Assembly (NCBI GenBank): GCA_944363805.1
Contig: CALVVH010000021.1
Coordinates: 1 to 20,267, forward strand
From: an uncultured Bacilli bacterium
GTDB lineage: Bacteria; Bacillota_I; Bacilli_A; RF39; UBA660
Direction: 5' to 3'
DNA: 20,267 nucleotides
The notes under the pieces are model-generated. The model was not told the origin of the DNA and ran no database searches. It was given only the letters and a program-made list of their open reading frames with translations. Of the stretch, positions 1-7,030 are shown piece by piece. Every line of letters starts with the position of its first letter. The first letter of the stretch is position 1. The position numbers and the translations under genes are program-made.

Positions 1-77
1 ATACATTTTCTGAATTATTACAACTAAAAAATAAGTGATTTTACACTTATTCTTTAATTGTGGCTGTAAATACTAAC
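1..77. repeat. Left terminal inverted repeat (77 bp, perfect)
   Basis: Bases 1-77 are identical to the reverse complement of 20191-20267; identity stops at 78 (AAT here against CCT in the other copy). The repeat contains a rho-independent terminator and the last seven codons plus stop of the first CDS. It may be the inner edge of a longer inverted repeat flanking the window, or an assembly fold-back. 77 is also a k-mer size commonly used by de Bruijn assemblers, which fits a contig that starts and ends on the same graph node. Confidence 0.95.
26..51 (-). terminator. Rho-independent terminator of the beta-helix surface protein gene
   Basis: On the minus strand AATAAGTG, a 6-nt loop and CACTTATT form an 8-bp stem followed directly by a run of six T. 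It begins 2 bases after the stop codon of the CDS ending at 54. It lies wholly inside the terminal repeat, so a second copy exists near 20217-20242. Confidence 0.8.
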
Positions 78-1040
78 AATAATATTGGCCATTGATCCAT
101 ACCAATTAACTCTATCTCTTACCATGTAAAGGTCACTGATATTAATTTTAACGGGAGTTCCACGGTGAGGCTCACATTCTTCATAGACACCATTTTTTAT
201 TTTAGCATCACAAGTTATCCCTTCAAGCAAGCGATATCCTCCCTCCTTTAAATCAGGAGTGCTGATTGTCAATGTTTTAAAGTCCCTTAAAGCTACAAAA
301 TTTATCAAGGATTTGTAATAGTAATCACTTAATGAAAATGTTGTATTTTCTGTAAAAGTATTTTCAAAATTAAAAATTAAAGTATTTTGTCTAGATAATT
401 TACTAGCTGGTTGAATTTCGTCATTGCCAAAAGCTAAGACTGTTCCCCCATTGATTAAAAAGTCGCGAGCAACATTAAAAGCATCGGCAACAGCAACAAT
501 ATAAAGAGTTATCTCGTCGACAACTAAATTTCCGCGAGTAATTGTAATACCGTTGCCATTATTGGCGTAAACAAGCATTTGACCTGTACCATCCAAGTAT
601 ACATCACCGACAGATTTAATAGCTGAAGAAGAATTGGAACCATCACTAAATATGTTATTACTATTTTCCGCAAGTTCAATAACTAATTTAGAAGATTTAC
701 GATTGTCAATAAGACTATTTACTTCATTAACTAAAGTTACATTATCTAAGTGCAGAGTTACTTCATCAGCAGTATCGATAAAAATTGTTCCATTCATAAG
801 AACACCCGATAAATTATAGATTCCTCCACTATTAATGTAAATATTATTATTAGAAATTACAGCCTTATTACTACTCGACTTAGGAGTTACTCCTAGTTCA
901 ATGGTGGTGACATTGCTATCTACTGTTTGCATATCTTTTTGAGCGATATTTATAACTAATGGTCGCAGACAAATAATTAATAGAAAGATAACTATCAAAA
1001 TAACAATAATGGTAATCAATATTTTTCTTACTATAGTCAC
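54..1040 (-). CDS. Membrane-anchored beta-helix protein, carbohydrate-binding domain (Cthe_2159/DUF4353-like)
   Basis: Probably a surface protein held by an N-terminal membrane segment, with a right-handed beta-helix outside the cell. Numbering from the longest ORF (first GTG at 1049): residues 8-30 are strongly hydrophobic; about 68-210 show short repeating strands such as GGIYNLSG, GTIFIDT, VTLHLDNVTL, GDVYLDGTG and FLINGGTVLAFG. That pattern is typical of the Cthe_2159 carbohydrate-binding domain, where acidic polysaccharides are known ligands of the founding member. The remaining ~120 residues are unassigned and hold two Cys (280, 292). I place the start at the fourth codon, GTG at 1038-1040, because AGGTGG lies 5 bases before it; the GTG at 1047-1049 overlaps that site. 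A TATAAT box lies at 1058-1063, giving a very short leader. The last seven codons lie in the terminal repeat. The specific ligand is unknown. Confidence 0.75.
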   Translation of the reverse strand: MTIVRKILITIIVILIVIFLLIICLRPLVINIAQKDMQTVDSNVTTIELGVTPKSSSNKAVISNNNIYINSGGIYNLSGVLMNGTIFIDTADEVTLHLDNVTLVNEVNSLIDNRKSSKLVIELAENSNNIFSDGSNSSSAIKSVGDVYLDGTGQMLVYANNGNGITITRGNLVVDEITLYIVAVADAFNVARDFLINGGTVLAFGNDEIQPASKLSRQNTLIFNFENTFTENTTFSLSDYYYKSLINFVALRDFKTLTISTPDLKEGGYRLLEGITCDAKIKNGVYEECEPHRGTPVKINISDLYMVRDRVNWYGSMANIIVSIYSHN

Positions 1041-1150
1041 AGGTACCACCTAGTATAATTATATAGAATATTGCAAAAAGATGAAACTAAAACAAATAAA
1101 AAATTATTAATATTTGACAAAACTTTGTATAGTAATTTAAAAAAGAGGAC

Positions 1151-1177
1151 AAAAAAAATCTCAACAATGGAGATTTT
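1151..1177 (-). terminator. Rho-independent terminator of tRNA-Lys
   Basis: On the minus strand AAAATCTC, loop CATTGTT and GAGATTTT form an 8-bp stem that runs into eight T. It starts 11 bases after the CCA end of the tRNA. Confidence 0.8.
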
Positions 1178-1187
1178 AAATACTTAA

Positions 1188-1263
1188 TGGTGTCCCCTTA
1201 GAGATTCGAACTCTAGACCCACTGATTAAGAGTCAGTTGCTCTACCAACTGAGCTAAGGAGAC
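1188..1263 (-). tRNA. tRNA-Lys, anticodon CUU
   Basis: A complete cloverleaf reads on the minus strand. The acceptor arm is GTCTCCT/AGGGGAC (one G-U pair); the D arm is GCTC/GAGC with an AGTTGGTA loop; the anticodon arm is ACTGA/TCAGT with loop CTCTTAA, giving anticodon CTT for AAG codons; the variable loop is GGGTC; the T arm is TAGAG/CTCTA with the TTCGAAT loop. The 3' CCA is encoded (1188-1190). The gene stands alone between two protein genes, with its own likely promoter and terminator. Confidence 0.97.
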
Positions 1264-1283
1264 AAAATTGCGATTACTCATTA

Positions 1284-1292
1284 AGTATAACA
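1284..1292 (-). promoter_or_regulatory. Extended -10 promoter for tRNA-Lys
   Basis: TGTTATACT on the minus strand is an extended -10 box (TGnTATACT) about 20 bases before the tRNA 5' end. The -35 region is poor (TTTTCT at 17-bp spacing). Confidence 0.55.
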
Positions 1293-1319
1293 CAAGTTTC
1301 CTAAAAAGAAAAGCTTTTT

Positions 1320-1955
1320 TTATCTTTCTAATTCGGAAAAATCGTATACGGCTTCTTCACTAGGTCTTTCATTGAATTCTATTTTTTGAACTTTAGATAC
1401 ACTATTGCCTACACCATCAGTGACTGTATATTGGATCCAGTATTGATCGATATTGCGTCCATTGATATCGACACTCACTTCATGAAATACTTTATGAGTT
1501 ATTTCATAATCGGGTTTATCATCCCATACTTCTAAATGGTCATAAGTAATATCATCAATAGAATTGACATAATAAACTTTGTCAAAAAATTTAAGAGTTG
1601 GGCTGGCAATATCAGTTGGGTTATTATAATCTGTCAAATAATTTAAACTACTTGAATTATAAATGAAACCTACTTTATCATCAGCATATTTTACTTTATA
1701 CCAAAAGCTATTGTTACCAAGAACTTCGACATCTAATACTTCATATATATCACCTTTGTGGGCCATAGCTAGTGATTTAGAATCTCGGCTTCCCTTTTCA
1801 CGGATATTTAACTCTTCTGTATCTATTTGGACATACCAGCCTTCTTTAATTTCGGCGATTTTTTCTTCCTCTGCCTTATCAGAAAAATAAAAATACGCTC
1901 CTACCCCTCCAGCAATAATACCTAGAATCAAAAATATAATCAATAACTTCTTCAT
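1320..1955 (-). CDS. Membrane-anchored SH3b and Ig-like domain protein
   Basis: A 211-residue exported protein of unknown specific role. Residues 4-24 form an uncleaved-looking membrane anchor or signal segment with a short Lys-rich start. About 40-106 are a bacterial SH3 fold (WYVQIDTEELNIREKG, then HKGDIYEVLD and FWYKVKY..KVGFIY), a module that in this class usually binds cell-wall peptides. About 118-195 resemble a bacterial Ig-like/HYR-type domain ending in the usual YTVTDGVGNS...VQKIEF strands. There is no catalytic domain, so binding or scaffolding in the wall is the reasonable guess. The ATG at 1955 is preceded by AGAGGAG at good spacing, and a promoter lies at 1974-2002. There is no clear terminator after the stop, so some read-through into the tRNA is possible. 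Confidence 0.75.
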   Translation of the reverse strand: MKKLLIIFLILGIIAGGVGAYFYFSDKAEEEKIAEIKEGWYVQIDTEELNIREKGSRDSKSLAMAHKGDIYEVLDVEVLGNNSFWYKVKYADDKVGFIYNSSSLNYLTDYNNPTDIASPTLKFFDKVYYVNSIDDITYDHLEVWDDKPDYEITHKVFHEVSVDINGRNIDQYWIQYTVTDGVGNSVSKVQKIEFNERPSEEAVYDFSELER

Positions 1956-1973
1956 TATCTACTCCTCTAAAAT

Positions 1974-2002
1974 ATTGTAGCAAAAACAATGACAAATAGC
2001 AA
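1974..2002 (-). promoter_or_regulatory. Promoter for the SH3b/Ig-like protein gene
   Basis: On the minus strand TTGCTA, exactly 17 bases, then TACAAT, with a TGn extension before the -10. It lies 19 bases upstream of the start codon, in the gap after the stop of the upstream gene. Confidence 0.6.
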
Positions 2003-2005
2003 CAC

Positions 2006-2596
2006 TCATGATGGTAAAACTCGATTTAACCTTTTTTCGGGGATACTTTGAAATTCTTCAGCCATATATAAGCCCCCTATTTTAAGTTTGGCTACCTTTT
2101 TATCTTCACTAAATAGAAAGTCATTTATGGCAGCATCAGGAGCAACGGCACCATAACAATCATTATAAAGGCAAGTCATGGCTGCCCACAACTTTGGCCA
2201 ATCATTATTTAAAACTGGCAATAAAGGCTTTAAATCTGTTCTGAGTAAATAGTAATCATTAGTTCCAGACATTTTGTAAATAGCATACTCTCCCATTTGC
2301 ATTATAAAATCTAGATTAGAAAAAGAATCGATACTGTAATTGCCATTAAATAAGTAATATGGTAAGTTTTTATTTTTAATATTACCATAAAAAGTAATAT
2401 GAGCAAAGCCTTCGTAGCAATTGTCAGAATCTAGGTTGGTGTTAATATAACCAGCAACTGGGCAATTTGTTTCATCGTACATTTCAAAATCCCAATCTTG
2501 ATTTTGAAATTCATTATTTAAAATTTGCCATAAAGGATTTTGTAAAATAGCTTGATAAGTTAATTTTAAACGATATTTTAAAATAATTTTGCGCAT
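2006..2596 (-). CDS. Hypothetical cytosolic protein, 196 aa
   Basis: I do not recognise this family. The product is 196 residues with no signal or membrane segment. It is rich in Asn, Asp, Tyr and Trp, and its middle reads like alternating strands (AGYINTNLDSDN, EGFAHITFYGNI, GEYAIYKMSGTNDYYLLR). Five Cys are scattered without a metal-site spacing. The C-terminal part, about 140-196, includes a short helical stretch and a basic end. The ATG at 2596 has GGAGAGG at good spacing. It is read divergently from the plus-strand gene at 2669 across a 72-bp gap with matching -10 boxes, so the two may be co-regulated. The gene ends 10 bases before the -35 region of the next gene. Clean coding over 590 bases with a strong ribosome site makes it a real gene. 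Confidence 0.7.
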   Translation of the reverse strand: MRKIILKYRLKLTYQAILQNPLWQILNNEFQNQDWDFEMYDETNCPVAGYINTNLDSDNCYEGFAHITFYGNIKNKNLPYYLFNGNYSIDSFSNLDFIMQMGEYAIYKMSGTNDYYLLRTDLKPLLPVLNNDWPKLWAAMTCLYNDCYGAVAPDAAINDFLFSEDKKVAKLKIGGLYMAEEFQSIPEKRLNRVLPS

Positions 2597-2619
2597 GATA
2601 ACCTCTCCGTTTAAATTTT

Positions 2620-2652
2620 ATTCTATCACATTTTATTATTTTATGATAGAAT
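2620..2652. promoter_or_regulatory. Symmetrical divergent extended -10 boxes / 9-bp inverted repeat
   Basis: ATTCTATCA (2620-2628) and TGATAGAAT (2644-2652) are a perfect 9-bp inverted repeat 15 bases apart. Each arm reads as an extended -10 (TGnTAGAAT) pointing at one of the two divergent genes. The arms therefore look like back-to-back promoters, or an operator that would cover both. Confidence 0.55.
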
Positions 2653-2668
2653 ATATTTAGGTGATTTT

Positions 2669-2971
2669 ATGGAAAAGAATAAATATCAAAGAGCTAATAA
2701 AGAAGAAAAGAAGAAAGCTCGTGATGGCTTTTTTAAAACAGAATTTGGAGCAGTGCAAAGAAAAAGATTAAATCGGCTTTTAATATATAGTGCTCTACTT
2801 GTTGCTTGTGCTATTTATTTTATTATTGACAATGCTATGAATGAAAATTTGATTTCTACTTATGTTCTTTCGGGATTTTTCTTTATATTCGCAGGAATAT
2901 TCGTCTGGGGAAGGCATTATGTTATAGTAAAAAATGTCAATGAATATATGATTAAAACGAAAAGAAAGTAA
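2669..2971 (+). CDS. Small two-span membrane protein, 100 aa
   Basis: No family is recognised. The first ~37 residues are highly charged (Lys, Arg, Glu) and should be cytosolic. Two hydrophobic segments follow at about 37-53 and 63-80 (LLIYSALLVACAIYFII; YVLSGFFFIFAGIFVWG), then a basic tail ending in KTKRK. The ATG is preceded by AGGTG with 5 bases of spacing. It is the first of two plus-strand genes; the stop lies 36 bases before the likely ATG of the next one. It is divergent from the 196-residue gene at 2006-2596. The charged N-terminus and double span suggest a small membrane partner or scaffold, but nothing in the sequence fixes a function. Confidence 0.65.
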   Translation: MEKNKYQRANKEEKKKARDGFFKTEFGAVQRKRLNRLLIYSALLVACAIYFIIDNAMNENLISTYVLSGFFFIFAGIFVWGRHYVIVKNVNEYMIKTKRK

Positions 2972-3007
2972 TTGGTTTATCCTCAGGTTACAAGCATAAT
3001 ATTTAGT

Positions 3008-3379
3008 ATGGATGTATTAAATAGATTAAAACAGCTTAGAACTGAGGATTTTATTTGGATTATTTATTTTTTCATAGCTGCTTTTGCGATAATATCTAAT
3101 GTTTTTGAAAAAGATTATATCCTAACAAGAAATAGTAATTCATTTAAAAAAAGTAAGACGATAAATATTGTTTTGTTTTTTATTGCTTTTTTTATCTATT
3201 TATATTTCGTCTTACTTTTTACAAGAGATTTGAGTAATATGGAGAAAAATTTTAATAATGTCAGGTATCGTAATAAATTATTACAAGTAATTGCTTCTCT
3301 TTTATTTTTAATTGGGGGTGCTATATATTTAATTCAAGAAGTAATATCCAATGAAGGTGATGAAATTGGTTTCATTTAA
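3008..3379 (+). CDS. Small three-span membrane protein, 123 aa
   Basis: No family is recognised. From the ATG at 3008 the product begins MDVLNRLKQLRTEDFIWIIY. It has hydrophobic segments near residues 16-31, 55-73 and 98-114, with a basic loop (SFKKSKT) between the first two. The frame stays open back to a TTG at 2972, directly after the previous stop. I prefer the ATG because MDVLNRLKQL is a natural amphipathic start, but ribosome sites are weak at both positions, so the start is uncertain. It follows the 100-residue membrane protein in the same orientation, probably in one transcript. Its stop codon overlaps the convergent deacetylase gene by 8 bases, leaving no room for a terminator between them. 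Confidence 0.6.
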   Translation: MDVLNRLKQLRTEDFIWIIYFFIAAFAIISNVFEKDYILTRNSNSFKKSKTINIVLFFIAFFIYLYFVLLFTRDLSNMEKNFNNVRYRNKLLQVIASLLFLIGGAIYLIQEVISNEGDEIGFI

Positions 3380-4595
3380 CAAAATAGCGATAAGTTTTAT
3401 GAAGTTCTAATTGCGTATCATAGTTTTTCGCTAACTCTGAGACTGTTACTAGTTGGTAGCCTTCAACATATAAGTATGGTAAGATTTTCTCGATGGCATC
3501 TACACTACTTTTATGAATGTCGTGGAATAAAATGATACAGCCGGGATCTATGTTTTCTAGAACATAATTTAGTAAATATTCAGTATCTTTATGTCTCCAA
3601 TCTTCAGTATCGACATTCCACAAGATAAATGTAGCATCCAAAGCATCCTTTATTTCGGCATTTATTGTTCCATATGGCGGTCTAACTAAACTAAATGTCG
3701 TTCCAGTGATACTTTTTAATATTTCATTGCTTGTTGCAAATTCACTTTGGATAGTAGCTATTTCTTGTCTTTTAAAATTGGTATGGGCATAGGAATGATA
3801 CCCTATTTCATGACCATGATTATAAACATTTAAAACTGTATCCCTATTTTTTTCTAATTTATTTCCGAGCATAAAGAAAGTAGATTTAGCTTTATTATTT
3901 TCTAATATATCAACTAAACGATTTGTGTAAGGTCCAGGGCCATCATCAAAAGTAATAGCTACTAGTTTTTTGTTAGGGTTAATAATAGAACCATCCTCAT
4001 TAGAATATTTGCTATCTAAATCGACAGTTATATTTAGATAATCTTTTATTTCATTATAGTTGACTGTTAAATAGAGATCTTCCTTTACTTCAGGAGTTAT
4101 TGGATAATCATAATAATAGATTACTAGTTCATTATCTTTTAAAAAATAAACATTAGTATAATCATTTTTACTTATGACATCAGCAATAAATGTTGGATAT
4201 TTAAGATATAATAGTTCATTTATTTTATTAGCGAAGTCCTCTTTAAAGTCATTTTTTACTAAATCGTTGATGGTAAGTTCTTCTCCGCTTTCAAAGTCAA
4301 ATATTTGGCTTTGAAAGCGATTTTCTGCACTTGTCAGAATTGATGTAACTTCTTTTTTAATATTGATTTCCTCAATCAAATTATCGGGAGCAATATTAGA
4401 TATATATTCATCTATCTTAGGACTACGAATAATATTTTTGTCAGGTTTAATTACTGTTGCGGAATTGACTTTGCTCTTATTCGATAATTGTTGCATGTAA
4501 AATGAGGAAGAAAAAGCCAACAAAATAGATGCTAGTAAAACTAATGTTACAATAATATTTATGAACATTTTTTTAGATATTAATTTGAACTTCAT
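3372..4595 (-). CDS. PdaC-like polysaccharide deacetylase, membrane anchored
   Basis: A likely peptidoglycan N-deacetylase acting outside the membrane; removing acetyl groups from wall sugars blocks lysozyme and autolysins. Residues 8-30 are a signal anchor. About 75-190 look like the DUF4163/DUF3298 pair found before the catalytic domain in B. subtilis PdaC (EELTINDLVKNDF..., TVNYNEIKDYL). About 208-395 are a complete NodB domain with every motif: TFDDGP 215-220 (catalytic base and metal Asp), HSYAH 267-271 (metal His pair), RPPYG 305-309, DTEDW 329-333, and FHD 357-359 (catalytic His). Length (407) is close to PdaC. The ATG has GGAGG 5 bases upstream. It begins only 14 bases after the ABC permease stop, so it belongs to that operon. 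Whether the target is MurNAc, GlcNAc or another glycan cannot be read from the sequence. Confidence 0.88.
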   Translation of the reverse strand: MKFKLISKKMFINIIVTLVLLASILLAFSSSFYMQQLSNKSKVNSATVIKPDKNIIRSPKIDEYISNIAPDNLIEEINIKKEVTSILTSAENRFQSQIFDFESGEELTINDLVKNDFKEDFANKINELLYLKYPTFIADVISKNDYTNVYFLKDNELVIYYYDYPITPEVKEDLYLTVNYNEIKDYLNITVDLDSKYSNEDGSIINPNKKLVAITFDDGPGPYTNRLVDILENNKAKSTFFMLGNKLEKNRDTVLNVYNHGHEIGYHSYAHTNFKRQEIATIQSEFATSNEILKSITGTTFSLVRPPYGTINAEIKDALDATFILWNVDTEDWRHKDTEYLLNYVLENIDPGCIILFHDIHKSSVDAIEKILPYLYVEGYQLVTVSELAKNYDTQLELHKTYRYFVK

Positions 4596-4609
4596 ACTTC
4601 CTCCATCAA

Positions 4610-6049
4610 TTAGATATTTTTTACATCTTTATTTACAAACACTGTATAACTTACTAAAAGGAATAATACTAAATAAGTAAAGCAAACCATCAAGGAATGG
4701 CCGATGGTTAAACCAAACATCGAACTACCACCGAACAAGAATTGAGTGAAGTCCCAATTGGTTGTGAAAAAGTAATCTAATATACCGATATCATAAACAT
4801 AAGCAATATTATTAATTATTTGGGAAGCAATCATTGCACAGAAAGTTATAGCAATAGCAAATGCTGTACTATTTAAAATAATCGAACAAGTAAAGGCTAA
4901 GGCAATTAACAAAATAAGTTCTGGTAATGTTGCTAATACATACAAAAGAAAATAAACAAACACATTTAAGACATCGAGACTATTAGTAGATATATTATAG
5001 ACAACAGCGGGAATGTTTAGAGAATCAAAGCCTAAAAATATACCACCGATTAACATTTCACCTAAAAAAATAAATAAAATGATAAACGGTATGCAAATAA
5101 TTGCTGTAAGAAATTTAGCAGTTAAAATCTTACTGCGGGAATGAGGGACTGTCAAAAGTGCTTTAATAGTTCCCCGGGAAAATTCATCACTTACAATACT
5201 ACCAGCAATCATAATAATGAACACAACAATTAAAAAGGAGTATTCATCAAAGAAATTAATTATGACGCTTCGCAATGTATTGTCATTATTAGTATCGAGT
5301 TTTTCCGACAATATATACTTATTTTCGTGGTAGGTTTTTAAAACACTAGCATATTCTTCCCGGTCAGCCCCTAAATCATACATGTATTCCGCCATACCAT
5401 AAAGACTATTTTCAATGTTTTCAATAGCTTCATTTAAATAATCATCGCCATAGCAAACATCTTCTTCTAGCCGATAATTTATTAGTTCTAGGCGTTGTTC
5501 TGTAATATATATTTGTTTTTTATATTGGGATATTTCGATATTACTTATATTGGGAGTCGATAAAGACTCCTGATATTCAGTCAATTGATCTTCCAAATTG
5601 CTCTTTTCACTTTCCGCAAAATAACGCCAATTGTCTTGGTAGATAGCTTGTAAAATAGCTAGTAAAGAATTATTTAGTTCTGTTACCCTTTCCTCATCAA
5701 CTGGGGCAGTATTGACAATTCGGTAATATTCGGTATTAATATTTAAATATTCATTCATGAATATATTATATTGCCAACTATCAATATCATACTTCTTTGC
5801 TAAATTATAACTATCATAAAGAGCTAAGTTGTAAGCATAATCATCGAGACTATCAGTAGTTGGATTATAGTTATTGATATAGTCACTGACTGCAGCTATA
5901 TCTATTTCATTATAGATTGTTTCTGGTTCATCATAATAACGATATAAAAGATTAGTTACGATAATAAATAATAAAACGATTGCTAAAAGAACATAGGTAC
6001 TAAGTTTATGAAATATTTTAAATAATTCATTTTTAATCAGTCTAAACAT
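4610..6049 (-). CDS. ABC-2 type permease with large extracytoplasmic domain
   Basis: Membrane half of an ABC exporter, 479 residues. One span lies near residues 17-36, followed by about 220 polar, acidic, helix-rich residues (about 42-265) that should lie outside the membrane. Five or more spans follow in the C-terminal half, starting near 270, 310, 355, 385 and 455. The stretch SDEFSRGTIKALLTVPHSR (about 287-305) is the cytosolic coupling motif typical of BcrB/NatB-type ABC-2 permeases. Its ATG overlaps the ATPase stop (AATGTTTAG), so translation is coupled; GGGGG precedes it. The partner ATPase lies upstream and the deacetylase downstream. The substrate is unknown; BcrAB-like pumps often export antimicrobial peptides or lipid-linked compounds, and the long outer loop may sense or bind one. 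Confidence 0.85.
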   Translation of the reverse strand: MFRLIKNELFKIFHKLSTYVLLAIVLLFIIVTNLLYRYYDEPETIYNEIDIAAVSDYINNYNPTTDSLDDYAYNLALYDSYNLAKKYDIDSWQYNIFMNEYLNINTEYYRIVNTAPVDEERVTELNNSLLAILQAIYQDNWRYFAESEKSNLEDQLTEYQESLSTPNISNIEISQYKKQIYITEQRLELINYRLEEDVCYGDDYLNEAIENIENSLYGMAEYMYDLGADREEYASVLKTYHENKYILSEKLDTNNDNTLRSVIINFFDEYSFLIVVFIIMIAGSIVSDEFSRGTIKALLTVPHSRSKILTAKFLTAIICIPFIILFIFLGEMLIGGIFLGFDSLNIPAVVYNISTNSLDVLNVFVYFLLYVLATLPELILLIALAFTCSIILNSTAFAIAITFCAMIASQIINNIAYVYDIGILDYFFTTNWDFTQFLFGGSSMFGLTIGHSLMVCFTYLVLFLLVSYTVFVNKDVKNI

Positions 6050-6932
6050 TTTTATTACCCCCAGTCTTTTTTAAGAACGCTTCTTCCAAAGATAGTTCAT
6101 CTTGCCTAATTTCATAAATTTCAATTTTCTTTCTAACCAGTTGTCTGACAATTTTTGCTACTTTCTTTTCATCAGCAGTTACAACAAAACTATTTTTAGT
6201 TATTTCCATGGCATCAGTTAAAGGTAAGGCAGTAGTATCATTTACCCGGAAGAATACTCTATTAGCATTATATTTAAAGTCTTTGATAGTACTTGATTCG
6301 ATTATTTGGCCATGATTAATGATGCAAACTTTATTGCAAAAGCTTTCTAGTTCTGCTAGATTGTGACTCGATATTAAAATACCCATACCATCACTCGCTA
6401 ATTTTTTTAGTAAATTTCTGAGATCATTGATACCTACTGGATCGAGTCCATTCGTCGGTTCATCAAGTATCAATATATCTGGGCTATTTAAAAGGGCACG
6501 AGCAATTCCTAGTCTTTGACGCATTCCCAAAGAATATTTACTTACTTTGTCGTTAATGCGTTCAGTCAAACCAACATAACTCACTATTTTTTTTATTTGT
6601 TCATCAGAAATATTGGGATAGCAATCCGCTATCAAGCGGAGATTTTGCCAACCAGTAAGATACATATAAGAATCGGGATTTTCAACGATAGCCCCTACTC
6701 TTTCGATAGCTTTAACATAATTAGTAGCAACATTAAAACCATTGAGGATTACACTGCCAGAATCGATTTTTTGTAACCCTAATATAAGTTTAATTGTCGT
6801 CGTTTTTCCACTACCATTGGGGCCAATAAAAGCTAAAATATCTCCAGGAGCAATACTAAACGAAACATCTTTTAAGATGCGCTTACGACCAAATGATTTG
6901 CATATTTTTTTACATTCTAATATATTTTCCAT
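6042..6932 (-). CDS. ABC exporter ATPase, BcrA-like
   Basis: Nucleotide-binding subunit of the exporter, 296 residues. From the ATG at 6932: Walker A GPNGSGKT at 37-44, signature SLGMRQ at 134-139, Walker B ILILDEPT at 153-160, switch His190 (SSHNLAEL). The SLGM signature and NGLDPVG D-loop are typical of the BcrA/CcmA multidrug and bacitracin-resistance class. The C-terminal ~75 residues are the usual accessory region. The frame is open to 6965, but I choose the ATG at 6932 because GAGGAGG lies 5 bases before it and the family starts there. An extended -10 (TGGTATAAT, 6948-6956) and an upstream palindrome (6969-6990) precede it. It overlaps the permease by 8 bases and heads the operon ATPase-permease-deacetylase. 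Confidence 0.92.
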   Translation of the reverse strand: MENILECKKICKSFGRKRILKDVSFSIAPGDILAFIGPNGSGKTTTIKLILGLQKIDSGSVILNGFNVATNYVKAIERVGAIVENPDSYMYLTGWQNLRLIADCYPNISDEQIKKIVSYVGLTERINDKVSKYSLGMRQRLGIARALLNSPDILILDEPTNGLDPVGINDLRNLLKKLASDGMGILISSHNLAELESFCNKVCIINHGQIIESSTIKDFKYNANRVFFRVNDTTALPLTDAMEITKNSFVVTADEKKVAKIVRQLVRKKIEIYEIRQDELSLEEAFLKKTGGNKNV

Positions 6933-6947
6933 AACATCCTCCTCATA

Positions 6948-6956
6948 ATTATACCA
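6948..6956 (-). promoter_or_regulatory. Extended -10 promoter of the BcrA-like ABC operon
   Basis: TGGTATAAT on the minus strand is a consensus extended -10, 15 bases upstream of the start codon. No good -35 is visible at 16-18 bases. The leader would be very short. Confidence 0.55.
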
Positions 6957-6968
6957 TATTGGCAACTT

Positions 6969-6990
6969 AGAGAGTAGTCCAATACTCTCT
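6969..6990. promoter_or_regulatory. 8-bp perfect palindrome upstream of the ABC operon promoter
   Basis: AGAGAGTA (6969-6976) and TACTCTCT (6983-6990) form a perfect inverted repeat around a 6-base centre. It overlaps the -35 region of the promoter at 6948-6956. No T-run follows, so an operator is more likely than a terminator. No regulator gene lies beside this operon. Confidence 0.45.
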
Positions 6991-7010
6991 TCACCTATAT
7001 ATATTACTGA

Positions 7011-7030
7011 AAAAAGGCGATTTCCTTTTT
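7011..7030 (-). terminator. Rho-independent terminator of the Xer operon
   Basis: On the minus strand AAAAAGG, loop AAATCG and CCTTTTT form a 7-bp stem ending in a T-run. The 5' arm overlaps the recombinase stop codon. Confidence 0.6.

Noticed and set aside
1114..1130. Plus-strand TTGACA ... TATAGT as a promoter
   Set aside because: The spacing between the boxes is only 8 bases and no plus-strand gene follows.
2006..2008. UGA read as tryptophan (code 4), given the Mollicutes-like composition
   Set aside because: Trp codons in conserved proteins are TGG, and genes such as the deacetylase and queH end at UGA at the expected family length.
6516..6948. Plus-strand frames opposite the BcrA-like ATPase
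   Set aside because: They are antisense to intact Walker A, signature and Walker B coding sequence and have no ribosome sites; shadows of the real gene.
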